Assembly (NCBI RefSeq): GCF_001307275.1
Contig: NZ_CP012831.1
Coordinates: forward strand, 3,154,501-3,218,500
Direction of reading: 5' to 3'
From: Pseudomonas fluorescens
GTDB lineage: Bacteria; Pseudomonadota; Gammaproteobacteria; Pseudomonadales; Pseudomonadaceae
DNA: 64,000 nt
The position numbers and the translations under genes are program-made. The notes under the pieces are model-generated. The model searched no databases, was not told where the DNA came from, and was given only the letters and a program-made list of their open reading frames with translations. Below, in pieces: positions 19,863 to 28,381 of the stretch. Numbering within the stretch: position 1 is the stretch's first letter; every line of letters begins with the position of its first letter.

Positions 19863-20192
19863 ATGTTGCACATCTTCTGTCCTCACTGCGGCGAACTGCG
19901 CTCCGAAGAGGAATTCCACGCATCCGGCCAGGCGCATATCCCGCGTCCGCTGGATCCGAACACCTGCACCGACGAGGAGTGGGGCGACTACATGTTCTTC
20001 CGTGACAACCCGCGCGGGTTGCACCATGAACTGTGGGACCACGTTGCCGGTTGCCGCCAGTACTTCAACGTGACCCGTGACACCGTGACCTACGAGATTC
20101 TCGAAACCTACAAGATCGGCCAAAAGCCGCAGTTCACCGACAAGGCTGACAGTCCGAAAGCGGCTGCACAGGCTCTGGGAGAGAAGGTATGA
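19863..20192 (+). CDS. soxD: Sarcosine oxidase, delta subunit
   Basis: A 109-residue protein, the usual size for SoxD. The zinc ligands include FCPHCGELRSEEEF near the N-terminus and the later HVAGCRQYFNV. It is a small structural subunit of the tetramer. AGGAGAAAT precedes the start, and the stop overlaps the soxA start by four bases (ATGA). Confidence 0.93.
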   Translation: MLHIFCPHCGELRSEEEFHASGQAHIPRPLDPNTCTDEEWGDYMFFRDNPRGLHHELWDHVAGCRQYFNVTRDTVTYEILETYKIGQKPQFTDKADSPKAAAQALGEKV

Positions 20193-23100
20193 GCCAGATC
20201 AATCGCCTGTCCAACGGCGGACGGATCGACCGCAACAAAGTGCTGAGCTTCACCTTCAACGGCCAGACCTACAAAGGTTTCGAGGGCGATTCCCTGGCCG
20301 CTGCGCTGCTGGCCAACGGTGTCGACATCATCGGTCGCAGCTTCAAGTATTCCCGCCCGCGCGGCATCTTCGCCGCCGGTGCCGAAGAGCCGAACGCGGT
20401 GCTGCAGATCGGTGCCACCGAAGCCACGCAGATCCCTAACGTGCGCGCCACGCAACAGGCGCTGTACCAAGGTTTGGTCGCCACCAGCACCAACGGCTGG
20501 CCGAACGTGAACAACGACATGATGGGGATTCTCGGCAAGGTCGGCGGCAAGCTGATGCCGCCGGGTTTCTACTACAAAACCTTCATGTACCCGCAATCGT
20601 TCTGGATGACCTACGAGAAGTACATCCGCAAGGCCGCCGGCCTGGGCCGCTCGCCGACCGAGAACGATCCGGACACCTACGACTACATGAACCGTCACTG
20701 CGACGTGTTGATCGTCGGTGCTGGCCCTGCTGGTTTGGCCGCCGCACTGGCCGCGGCCCGCAGCGGTGCGCGCGTCATCCTGGCCGATGAGCAGGAAGAG
20801 TTCGGCGGCAGCCTGCTCGACTCCCGCGAGAGCCTGGACGGCAAGCCAGCGACCGAATGGGTAGCCTCTGTTGTCGCTGAACTCAAGTCGATGCCCGACG
20901 TGGTGCTGCTGCCTCGTGCCACGGTGAACGGTTACCACGACCATAACTTCCTGACCATCCACGAGCGCCTCACCGACCACCTCGGTGACCGCGCACCGAT
21001 CGGCCAGGTTCGCCAGCGCATCAACCGCGTTCGCGCCAAGCGCGTGGTGCTGGCGACCGGCGCCTGCGAGCGCCCGCTGGTCTACGGCAACAACGACGTG
21101 CCGGGCAACATGCTGGCCGGTGCGGTGTCGACCTACGTGCGTCGCTACGGCGTGGCACCGGGCAAGAAACTGGTGCTGAGCACCAACAACGACCACGCCT
21201 ATCGCGTCGCCCTGGACTGGTTCGACGCCGGTCTGCAAGTGGTGGCCGTGGCCGATGCGCGCAGCAACCCACGTGGCGCGCTGGTGGAAGAAGCCCGCGC
21301 CAAGGGCATCCGTATCCTCACCGGCAGCGCCGTGGTCGAGGCTCGTGGCAGCAAGCGTGTCACCGGGGCACGTGTTGCCGCGATCGACGTCCGCGCCCAT
21401 AAAGTCACCAGCCCAGGCGAATGGCTGGACTGCGACCTGGTAGCCAGCTCCGGCGGCTACAGCCCGGTGGTCCACCTGGCTTCGCACCTGGGCGGCAAGC
21501 CGATCTGGCGTGAAGATATCCTCGGTTTCGTACCGGGCGAAGCACCGCAAAAACGTGTCTGCGTCGGCGGTGTGAACGGTGTCTACAGCCTCGGCGACAG
21601 CTTGGCCGACGGTTTCGAAGGCGGCGTGCGCGCGGCCAGCGAAGCCGGCTTCAAAGCGGTGGAGGGCGTATTGCCCAAAGCCCTGAGCCGTCATGAAGAG
21701 CCGACCCTGGCGCTGTTCCAGGTGCCTCACGAAAAATCCACCGCACGGGCGCCGAAGCAATTCGTCGACCTGCAGAACGACGTCACTGCCGCCGCCATCG
21801 AACTCGCCACCCGCGAAGGCTTCGAGTCGGTGGAACACGTCAAGCGCTACACCGCACTGGGCTTCGGTACCGACCAGGGCAAACTGGGCAACGTCAACGG
21901 CCTGGCCATCGCGGCCCGTTCGCTGAACGTGAGCATCCCGCAGATGGGCACCACCATGTTCCGTCCGAACTACACGCCGGTGACTTTCGGCGCGGTGGCT
22001 GGCCGGCACTGTGGGCACATCTTCGAGCCGGTGCGCTTCACCGCGCTGCATGCCTGGCATGTCAAGAATGGCGCTGAGTTCGAAGACGTCGGCCAATGGA
22101 AACGCCCTTGGTACTTCCCGAAGAACGGCGAAGACATGCACGCCGCGGTCAAGCGCGAATGCAAGGCGGTGCGTGACAGCGTCGGCCTGCTCGATGCCTC
22201 GACCCTGGGCAAGATCGACATCCAGGGCCCGGATGCCCGCGAGTTCCTCAACCGCGTCTACACCAACGCCTGGACCAAGCTCGACGTGGGCAAGGCCCGC
22301 TACGGCCTGATGTGCAAGGAAGACGGCATGGTCTTCGACGACGGCGTAACGGCCTGTCTGGCGGACAACCACTTCCTGATGACCACCACCACGGGCGGCG
22401 CGGCGCGCGTGCTGCAATGGCTGGAGATCTATCACCAGACCGAATGGCCGGACCTGAAGGTGTACTTCACCTCGGTCACCGACCACTGGGCGACGATGAC
22501 CCTGTCGGGCCCCAACAGCCGCAAGCTGCTGAGCGAAGTCACCGACATCGACCTGGACAAGGACGCGTTCCCGTTCATGACCTGGAAGGAAGGCCTGGTG
22601 GGTGGCGTGCCGGCACGGGTGTTCCGGATCTCGTTCACCGGTGAACTGTCGTACGAAATCAACGTACAGGCCGACTACGCCATGGGCGTGCTCGAGCAGA
22701 TCGTCGAGGCCGGGAAGAAATACAACCTGACCCCGTATGGCACCGAGACCATGCACGTACTGCGGGCCGAGAAGGGCTTCATCATCGTCGGCCAGGACAC
22801 TGATAGCTCGATGACGCCGGACGACCTGAACATGGGCTGGTGTGTAGGCCGGACCAAACCGTTCTCGTGGATCGGCTGGCGTGGCATGAATCGCGAAGAT
22901 TGCGTGCGTGAAGACCGCAAGCAACTGGTGGGTCTCAAGCCGATCGACCCGAATGTCTGGCTGCCGGAAGGTGCGCAACTGGTGTTCAACACCAAGCAGG
23001 CGATCCCGATGACCATGGTGGGTCACGTGACCTCCAGCTACGCCCACAACTCCCTGGGTTATTCATTTGCCATGGGTGTGGTCAAGGGCGGCCTCAAGCG

Positions 23101-23206
23101 GATGGGCGAGCGAGTGTTCGCGCCATTGGCTGATGGCAGCGTGATCGAGGCAGAGATCGTTTCTTCGGTGTTCTTCGATCCGAAGGGGGATCGGCAGAAT
23201 ATCTAA
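20189..23206 (+). CDS. soxA: Sarcosine oxidase, alpha subunit
   Basis: A 1005-residue subunit of typical length. The N-terminus has the proline-dehydrogenase-like cap (GDSLAAALLANGVDIIGRSF). Next comes an NAD-binding pyridine nucleotide-disulfide domain (VLIVGAGPAGLAAALAAARS, about residues 172-191). The C-terminal about 400 residues are a GcvT-like THF-binding aminomethyltransferase domain (LDASTLGKIDIQGPDAREFL). This domain captures the methyl group as methylene-THF. It is translationally coupled to soxD. A 979-codon open frame on the opposite strand is only a codon-bias mirror. Confidence 0.93.
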   Translation: MSQINRLSNGGRIDRNKVLSFTFNGQTYKGFEGDSLAAALLANGVDIIGRSFKYSRPRGIFAAGAEEPNAVLQIGATEATQIPNVRATQQALYQGLVATSTNGWPNVNNDMMGILGKVGGKLMPPGFYYKTFMYPQSFWMTYEKYIRKAAGLGRSPTENDPDTYDYMNRHCDVLIVGAGPAGLAAALAAARSGARVILADEQEEFGGSLLDSRESLDGKPATEWVASVVAELKSMPDVVLLPRATVNGYHDHNFLTIHERLTDHLGDRAPIGQVRQRINRVRAKRVVLATGACERPLVYGNNDVPGNMLAGAVSTYVRRYGVAPGKKLVLSTNNDHAYRVALDWFDAGLQVVAVADARSNPRGALVEEARAKGIRILTGSAVVEARGSKRVTGARVAAIDVRAHKVTSPGEWLDCDLVASSGGYSPVVHLASHLGGKPIWREDILGFVPGEAPQKRVCVGGVNGVYSLGDSLADGFEGGVRAASEAGFKAVEGVLPKALSRHEEPTLALFQVPHEKSTARAPKQFVDLQNDVTAAAIELATREGFESVEHVKRYTALGFGTDQGKLGNVNGLAIAARSLNVSIPQMGTTMFRPNYTPVTFGAVAGRHCGHIFEPVRFTALHAWHVKNGAEFEDVGQWKRPWYFPKNGEDMHAAVKRECKAVRDSVGLLDASTLGKIDIQGPDAREFLNRVYTNAWTKLDVGKARYGLMCKEDGMVFDDGVTACLADNHFLMTTTTGGAARVLQWLEIYHQTEWPDLKVYFTSVTDHWATMTLSGPNSRKLLSEVTDIDLDKDAFPFMTWKEGLVGGVPARVFRISFTGELSYEINVQADYAMGVLEQIVEAGKKYNLTPYGTETMHVLRAEKGFIIVGQDTDSSMTPDDLNMGWCVGRTKPFSWIGWRGMNREDCVREDRKQLVGLKPIDPNVWLPEGAQLVFNTKQAIPMTMVGHVTSSYAHNSLGYSFAMGVVKGGLKRMGERVFAPLADGSVIEAEIVSSVFFDPKGDRQNI

Positions 23207-23230
23207 CATTCAAGCCCTGCGGTGGGGGCG

Positions 23231-23318
23231 TGTGGGAGCAAAGCTTGCTCGCGATGTAGGCGACACGGTAGCCATCAGACCGAGTTATCGTTCATCGCGG
23301 GCAAGCCTTGCTCCCACA
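23231..23318. repeat. REPIN, family A variant, inside the sox operon
   Basis: Paired inverted cores (GGGAGCAAAGCTTGCTCGCG and its partner) span 88 bp between soxA and soxG, subunits of one enzyme. Confidence 0.88.
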
Positions 23319-23365
23319 GCGCCACGCACCGGCAGGTCGAGCAAGCATTCAGACAGGTGCTCCAT

Positions 23366-23998
23366 ATGACCGCAGTCAACGTGTACCAACAACGCCCAAC
23401 CACCGGGGCCAAGGCCGAGTCGTCGCTGCACCATGCCGACCTCGCCAGCCTGGTGGGCAAGGGTCGCAAGAACGCCGGTGTGACCGTGCGCGAGAAAAAA
23501 CTCCTGGGCCACCTGACCCTCCGTGGCGATGGCCATGACCCGGCGTTCGCCGCGGGCGTGCACAAGGCCCTGGGCCTGGAATTGCCAGGCGCCCTGGCCG
23601 TCATCGTCAAGGGTGAAACCAGCCTGCAATGGCTCGGCCCGGATGAATGGCTGCTGGTGGTGCCCACTGGCGAAGAGTTCGCCGCCGAGCAGAAACTGCG
23701 TGAAGCCCTGGGCGACCTGCACATCCAGATCGTCAACGTCAGCGGCGGTCAGCAGCTGCTCGAGCTGTCCGGCCCGAACGTGCGCGACGTGCTGATGAAA
23801 TCCACCAGCTACGATGTACACCCAAGCAACTTCCCGGTGGGCAAGGCCGTGGGTACGGTGTTCGCCAAGTCGCAACTGGTGATCCGCCACACGGGCGAAG
23901 ACACCTGGGAGCTGGTGATTCGCCGCAGCTTCTCCGATTACTGGTGGCTGTGGTTGCAGGATGCCGCGGCTGAGTATGGGTTGAGCGTGCAGGCCTGA
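23366..23998 (+). CDS. soxG: Sarcosine oxidase, gamma subunit
   Basis: A 210-residue SoxG-type protein related to the GcvT fold (SLQWLGPDEWLLVVP, QQLLELSGPNVRDVLMKST). It is needed for assembly of the tetramer. I chose the start at 23366 (MTAVNVYQQRP); the open frame extends 48 codons further upstream but that part is translated REPIN. The ribosome site is weak (AGGTG). A REPIN lies in the 159-base gap after soxA, which may change how much SoxG is made relative to SoxBDA. Confidence 0.9.
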   Translation: MTAVNVYQQRPTTGAKAESSLHHADLASLVGKGRKNAGVTVREKKLLGHLTLRGDGHDPAFAAGVHKALGLELPGALAVIVKGETSLQWLGPDEWLLVVPTGEEFAAEQKLREALGDLHIQIVNVSGGQQLLELSGPNVRDVLMKSTSYDVHPSNFPVGKAVGTVFAKSQLVIRHTGEDTWELVIRRSFSDYWWLWLQDAAAEYGLSVQA

Positions 23999-24019
23999 TT
24001 GATGGCCTTGGAATGCTTT

Positions 24020-24114
24020 TGTGGCGAGGGAGCTTGCTCCCGCTGGGTTGCGAAGCAGCCCCCAGTATCAGGCGACTGCTGCGCAGTCGAGCGGGAGCAA
24101 GCTCCCTCGCCACA
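24020..24114. repeat. Paired REP, family B
   Basis: Core GGCGAGGGAGCTTGCTC and its inverted partner, with internal GCGACTGCTGCGCAGTCG. It lies between soxG and purU. Confidence 0.88.
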
Positions 24115-24156
24115 GGGTTCTTTGTCGCCCAGTTAATTTGAACAGGAGTCACCGCA

Positions 24157-25014
24157 ATGAGCCGCGCCCCGGATACATGGATCTTGACTGCCGACTGCCC
24201 CAGCGTGCTCGGCACCGTGGACGCGGTGACCCGCTTTCTGTTCGAGCAGGGCTGCTATGTCACCGAGCACCACTCCTTCGACGACCGGCTCTCGGCGCGT
24301 TTCTTCATTCGCGTGGAGTTTCGCCAGCCCGACGGTTTTGACGAGCAGGCCTTTCGCGCCGGCCTGGCCGAGCGTGCGCAAGCCTTCGGCATGGTCTTCG
24401 AACTGACACCGCCCAACTATCGGCCCAAAGTGGTGATCATGGTCTCCAAGGCCGATCACTGCCTCAACGATCTGCTCTATCGCCAGCGCATCGGCCAGTT
24501 GTCCATGGACGTGGTGGCCGTGGTGTCCAACCACCCCGACCTCAAGCCGCTGGCCGACTGGCACCAGATTCCCTACTACCATTTCCCCCTGGACCCGAAC
24601 GACAAGCCGGCCCAGGAGCGACAGGTGTGGCAGGTGATCGAAGACACCGGTGCCGAACTGGTGATCCTTGCCCGTTACATGCAAGTGCTGTCGCCGGAGT
24701 TGTGCCGCAAGCTCGACGGCAAGGCGATCAACATCCATCACTCGCTGCTGCCGGGCTTCAAGGGGGCCAAGCCGTATCACCAGGCCTATAACAAAGGCGT
24801 GAAGCTGGTGGGCGCCACGGCGCACTACATCAACAACGACCTGGACGAAGGCCCGATCATCGCCCAGGGCGTGGAAGTGGTGGACCACAGCCACTATCCC
24901 GAAGACCTGATCGCCAAGGGCCGGGACATCGAAGGGCTCACCTTGGCCCGGGCGGTGGGGTATCACATTGAAAGAAGGGTGTTCCTGAACGCCAATCGTA
25001 CTGTCGTTCTTTAG
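24157..25014 (+). CDS. purU: Formyltetrahydrofolate deformylase
   Basis: A 285-residue PurU: an N-terminal ACT-like domain (DTWILTADCPSVLGTVDAVT) and a C-terminal formyl-transferase-fold hydrolase domain with the catalytic region INIHHSLLPGFKGAKPY and the Asp-containing VGATAHYINNDLDEGPII. It hydrolyses 10-formyl-THF to formate and THF. Here it recycles THF loaded by sarcosine oxidase. The start follows CAGGAGTC. It is the purU copy attached to the sox operon. Confidence 0.93.
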   Translation: MSRAPDTWILTADCPSVLGTVDAVTRFLFEQGCYVTEHHSFDDRLSARFFIRVEFRQPDGFDEQAFRAGLAERAQAFGMVFELTPPNYRPKVVIMVSKADHCLNDLLYRQRIGQLSMDVVAVVSNHPDLKPLADWHQIPYYHFPLDPNDKPAQERQVWQVIEDTGAELVILARYMQVLSPELCRKLDGKAINIHHSLLPGFKGAKPYHQAYNKGVKLVGATAHYINNDLDEGPIIAQGVEVVDHSHYPEDLIAKGRDIEGLTLARAVGYHIERRVFLNANRTVVL

Positions 25015-25049
25015 GCCGCCATCGCGAACAAGGGGCTCGCGGTCAAAAT

Positions 25050-25074
25050 TGTGGGAGCGAGCTTGCTCGCGATG
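25050..25074 (+). repeat. Single REP, family A, with a decayed partner
   Basis: A complete direct core; about 30 bp upstream CATCGCGAACAAGGGGCTCGC (25020-25040) looks like a damaged inverted core. Confidence 0.75.
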
Positions 25075-25181
25075 AGGCCTTTAAGACAACAAAGAAACAA
25101 GACACAAGCACTAACCCGAGCAATCAACGCGCTGCCTGCCTGGGCAACGCAGTTCCACAAAAACAACAGCGAGGTGAAAGC

Positions 25182-26381
25182 ATGTCTGGTAATCGTGGTG
25201 TCGTGTATCTCGGCAACGGCAAGGTCGAAGTACAGAAAATCGACTATCCAAAAATGCAGGACCCGCGCGGCAGGAAGATTGAGCACGGTGTCATCCTGCG
25301 CGTGGTCTCCACCAACATCTGCGGCTCCGACCAACACATGGTCCGCGGTCGTACCACTGCCCAGACCGGCCTGGTCCTGGGTCACGAGATCACCGGTGAA
25401 GTGATCGAAAAGGGCAGCGACGTCGAGAACCTGAAAATCGGTGACCTGGTGTCGGTGCCGTTCAACGTGGCTTGCGGGCGCTGCCGTTCCTGCAAAGAGC
25501 AACACACGGGCGTCTGCCTGACCGTCAACCCGGCCCGTGCCGGCGGTGCCTACGGTTATGTGGACATGGGCGACTGGACCGGCGGCCAAGCCGAATACGT
25601 GCTGGTGCCGTACGCCGATTTCAACCTGCTGAAACTGCCGGACCGCGACAAGGCCATGGAGAAGATCCGTGACCTGACCTGCCTGTCCGACATTCTGCCG
25701 ACCGGCTACCACGGCGCCGTCACTGCGGGTGTTGGCCCTGGCAGCACCGTCTACATCGCGGGTGCCGGCCCGGTTGGCCTGGCGGCTGCCGCTTCCGCTC
25801 GCCTGTTGGGCGCGGCGGTGGTGATCATTGGCGACGTCAACCCGGTCCGCCTGGCTCACGCCAAGGCCCAGGGTTTCGAAATTGCCGACCTGTCCACCGA
25901 TACACCGTTGCACGAACAGATCGCTGCGCTGCTGGGCGAGCCTGAAGTCGACTGTGCTGTCGATGCGGTAGGCTTCGAAGCCCGCGGCCATGGCCATGAC
26001 GGCGTCAAGCACGAAGCCCCGGCCACCGTGCTCAACTCGTTGATGGGTGTGGTCCGCGTCGCTGGCAAGATCGGTATTCCCGGTCTCTACGTTACCGAAG
26101 ATCCGGGCGCAGTCGATGCGGCGGCAAAAATGGGCAGCCTGAGCATCCGCTTCGGCCTGGGCTGGGCGAAATCCCACAGCTTCCACACCGGCCAGACCCC
26201 GGTCATGAAGTACAACCGCGCGCTGATGCAAGCGATCATGTGGGACCGTATCAACATCGCCGAAATCGTGGGTGTGCAGGTCATCAGCCTGGATGATGCG
26301 CCGAAGGGTTATGGCGAGTTCGATGCGGGCGTGCCGAAGAAGTTTGTGATTGATCCGCACAAGTTGTTCAGTGCGGCGTAA
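25182..26381 (+). CDS. fdhA: Glutathione-independent formaldehyde dehydrogenase
   Basis: A 399-residue zinc alcohol dehydrogenase-family enzyme. Catalytic zinc ligands are in NICGSDQHM and LGHEITGEV; the structural zinc site is CGRCRSCKEQHTGVC. The NAD motif is YIAGAGPVGLAAAASA. It oxidises formaldehyde to formate, removing what GbcAB and the demethylating oxidases release. The start follows GAGGTGAAAGC. It ends the betaine-to-glycine cluster and is followed by a strong bidirectional terminator. Confidence 0.93.
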   Translation: MSGNRGVVYLGNGKVEVQKIDYPKMQDPRGRKIEHGVILRVVSTNICGSDQHMVRGRTTAQTGLVLGHEITGEVIEKGSDVENLKIGDLVSVPFNVACGRCRSCKEQHTGVCLTVNPARAGGAYGYVDMGDWTGGQAEYVLVPYADFNLLKLPDRDKAMEKIRDLTCLSDILPTGYHGAVTAGVGPGSTVYIAGAGPVGLAAAASARLLGAAVVIIGDVNPVRLAHAKAQGFEIADLSTDTPLHEQIAALLGEPEVDCAVDAVGFEARGHGHDGVKHEAPATVLNSLMGVVRVAGKIGIPGLYVTEDPGAVDAAAKMGSLSIRFGLGWAKSHSFHTGQTPVMKYNRALMQAIMWDRINIAEIVGVQVISLDDAPKGYGEFDAGVPKKFVIDPHKLFSAA

Positions 26382-26398
26382 AGCAGTAGGCAGGACGG

Positions 26399-26428
26399 AA
26401 AAAGGGCGACAGTGATGTCGCCCTTTTT
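26399..26428. terminator. Bidirectional terminator between fdhA and the cold-shock gene
   Basis: Perfect 12-bp stem AAAAAGGGCGAC / GTCGCCCTTTTT with a 6-base loop and T-tracts in both directions. Confidence 0.92.
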
Positions 26429-26449
26429 ATTCGGCCTGTCCCGGATTGC

Positions 26450-26662
26450 TTATTCCGGCGTCACTCTTGTGGCCTGCATGCCTTTAGTTCCCTTCTCGAT
26501 TTCAAATGAAACGGTCTGCTTCTGTTTCAACGTTTTATAACCCTCGCCGGCTATCGCCGAGTAATGAACGAACAATTCCTCGCCGCCGTTGCCGCAGGTA
26601 ATGAAGCCATAGCCTTTTGCATCGTTAAACCATTTAACGGTTCCTTTGATTCGGTCGTTCAT
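26450..26662 (-). CDS. CspA-family cold-shock protein
   Basis: A 70-residue single cold-shock domain. RNP1 is [11 protein letters not shown]2 is ELFVHYSAI, and the start [15 protein letters not shown] is typical. It binds single-stranded nucleic acid as an RNA chaperone. RNP1 ends with Cys where many have another small residue. AGGACA precedes the start at 26662. The frame stays open further upstream through an unusual 13-bp inverted repeat, which is more likely a 5' leader. It converges on fdhA. Confidence 0.88.
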   Translation of the reverse strand: MNDRIKGTVKWFNDAKGYGFITCGNGGEELFVHYSAIAGEGYKTLKQKQTVSFEIEKGTKGMQATRVTPE

Positions 26663-26755
26663 TTTTATTGTCCTGCTTGCCGAATGAATAAAGGCGTGGT
26701 TGCCCATGACCTTGTTTCCGTTGACACAACGGGAGCTTAGGGACGGGGCAAATCG

Positions 26756-26785
26756 TTGCCTACTGTCAGAGTTGACAGTAGGCAA
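26756..26785. promoter_or_regulatory. Perfect 13-bp inverted repeat upstream of the cold-shock gene
   Basis: TTGCCTACTGTCA and TGACAGTAGGCAA are separated by GAGT. It lies 94-123 bases upstream of the cold-shock start codon. There is no T-tract, so it is not a normal terminator. It could be an operator or a stem in the mRNA leader. Confidence 0.7.
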
Positions 26786-26865
26786 TACCGAGAGGAAATA
26801 ACCGATTGCAGGTGATATTCAGAGGCCTGTCATGAGGCGGTCATGCCATGGCTTGCGCTTTCCAT

Positions 26866-26971
26866 TGTGGCGAGGGGATTTATCCCCGTTGGGCTGCGTA
26901 GCAGCCCCTTGCTTTTCAGATACCAGCGGCGAGCGCTTCGCACTCGAGCGGGAGCAAGCTCCCTCGCCACG
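26866..26971. repeat. Paired REP, family B
   Basis: A partly diverged left core (GGCGAGGGGATTTATCCCCG) and a good inverted right core (GAGCAAGCTCCCTCGCC). It fills most of the gap between the hypothetical gene at 26974 and the inverted repeat. Confidence 0.85.
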
Positions 26972-26973
26972 GG

Positions 26974-27549
26974 TTATTGATGTGCAGTTGCGGCCCCGAC
27001 CCGGTCGCAGAATTCAGGGTAGAACCCCCGGGCGCTAGGGCCTTGGCAATAGTCTTGCGCCTGGGCCAATGCAGCACCGCTGAAATTCAGGTTGCGAGGC
27101 ATGCTGGCAAAGGTGATGTAGCCATCCTGTTGCGTCTTGATGGCGTCGAAACCCTGCATGTCGTAGACCAATTCCACGTCATCATCAGCCAGCAGTCGCG
27201 CCTTGACCGTCACCTGTGTGTATTGCTTGCCCCCTGGTGCGCCATTGAGTGCCGCCAGGCCGTGGCCGACGACACGCAGCATGTGCGGGACCCAGGGCTC
27301 GCAGTCATCCGCGCAAGGGCCTGGACGGTAGAGCACGGTCAGCGCCTGTTGATCGCGGCTCACCTCGGTCAGGGTCGGGTCGGAGCGTTTGATGCGGTGT
27401 TCGATGGTCAGCCAGGTCTTTTGTTCTTCGCTGGTGCCATCGGCAAGTTCCGGGGTCAGCGGGCCGCGCTGGCATTCGCTGACGCCCAGGGCGATGAGCA
27501 TGCCGGTCAGGATGACCGCGAGGGTGGCGCCGCCGATTTTTACGTTCAT
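26974..27549 (-). CDS. Hypothetical protein with N-terminal membrane anchor
   Basis: A 191-residue protein beginning MNVKIGGATLAVILTGMLIAL, a single hydrophobic segment that is a membrane anchor or uncleaved signal. The rest is soluble and probably periplasmic, with Cys pairs PGPCADDCEPW and DYCQGPSARGFYPEFC that suggest disulfides. I do not recognise the family. The ribosome site is weak, so the start could be two codons upstream. Neighbours on the same strand are a second exported protein and the cold-shock gene; they give no clue to function. Confidence 0.7.
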   Translation of the reverse strand: MNVKIGGATLAVILTGMLIALGVSECQRGPLTPELADGTSEEQKTWLTIEHRIKRSDPTLTEVSRDQQALTVLYRPGPCADDCEPWVPHMLRVVGHGLAALNGAPGGKQYTQVTVKARLLADDDVELVYDMQGFDAIKTQQDGYITFASMPRNLNFSGAALAQAQDYCQGPSARGFYPEFCDRVGAATAHQ

Positions 27550-27655
27550 GGGCAAACTCTGCAGGAGGAAGCCGCACTGTACGGTAATGGTGCAGGCGAG
27601 GGCAGGGGGCTTTGGGCGGGCGGTGCTGGAACAGTGACGCGGTTACCATGACCGA

Positions 27656-28078
27656 TCAATAAATCAAGTTGAAGTAGTCGCCGTTCATCAACCTGCACAT
27701 TCGGGTCTCCGCGCTTTCGCAGCGATTGCTCATCCATTTTGAAAAGGCCGGTTCCAGGATTTGTTGATCATCCAACTTCAGATTGATCGCCCCGTACCTG
27801 CACGTGATGGTCGCACGGGGGGCTGTCTGCTCGTCCCCATCGTCCTCATGGATGACGTACTCGGCGCCTTCGAATTGCAACGAGGTCGGGTCGACCACGT
27901 CCACCAGGCTTTCGCTCTTCCATTCGTGGTCTTCCCGGATATCGACGAAGTAAACGTCTTCCAGAGATTCAATGTTCCGGTGAATGTCAGTGACGGCGGG
28001 GCACGTTATTTCACTGGCATGGACGGGGCCGATGATCAGCAAAAGCAAGACCGCGCCTCCAGCCAGTATTTTTTTCAT
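27656..28078 (-). CDS. Small secreted protein of unknown function
   Basis: A 140-residue protein starting MKKILAGGAVLLLLIIGPVHA-S, a clear Sec signal peptide with likely cleavage after VHA. The mature part begins SEITCPAVTDIHRNIES and has Cys residues in pairs (TITCRYGA, NRCESAETRMCRL), consistent with a folded periplasmic protein of the DUF3757 type; that family link is tentative. The start at 28078 is set by the signal peptide; longer open frame lies upstream. It is 106 bases upstream of the anchored protein at 26974-27549. Confidence 0.72.
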   Translation of the reverse strand: MKKILAGGAVLLLLIIGPVHASEITCPAVTDIHRNIESLEDVYFVDIREDHEWKSESLVDVVDPTSLQFEGAEYVIHEDDGDEQTAPRATITCRYGAINLKLDDQQILEPAFSKWMSNRCESAETRMCRLMNGDYFNLIY

Positions 28079-28333
28079 GTGCCAGGCTCCAGGGCTCAGT
28101 TCGACAATTTCACGGCTTTGGTCGGGGCGGGCTACTGTCAATGTTGGCAGTTATTTATGTCAATTTAGAACTGTATAGGGATGTTTGGTAACTTTTTGCT
28201 ATATAAAAAAGCGCAGTTTTCGTTAAATCAGACGCTTCCTACTGGCCCTGAAGAATTTTCTGTAATGGCTATCGGCCATTCTCGTAATACGTTTAGGAAC
28301 AATCTCCGTCCGTGCCAGTCCAACGCACGTTTT

Positions 28334-28359
28334 AAGCCGCTCGTTATGGGCGGCTTTTT
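28334..28359 (+). terminator. Terminator-like hairpin ahead of the DUF2780-type gene
   Basis: Stem AAGCCGC / GCGGCTT with a 9-base loop and a following TTT, 22 bases before the start codon. It may end a short transcript beginning near 28205 or act as an attenuator. Confidence 0.6.
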
Positions 28360-28381
28360 CATGCTCAAGAGGATGTACCGG

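Noticed and set aside
20108..23047. 979-codon open frame antisense to soxA
   Set aside because: It mirrors soxA codon bias in GC-rich DNA. The translation is His/Gly/Val/Asp/Arg-rich without recognisable domains and has no ribosome site. Similar antisense frames opposite the GMC gene, the cytochrome gene, glcB, phoX and bioB were dropped for the same reason.
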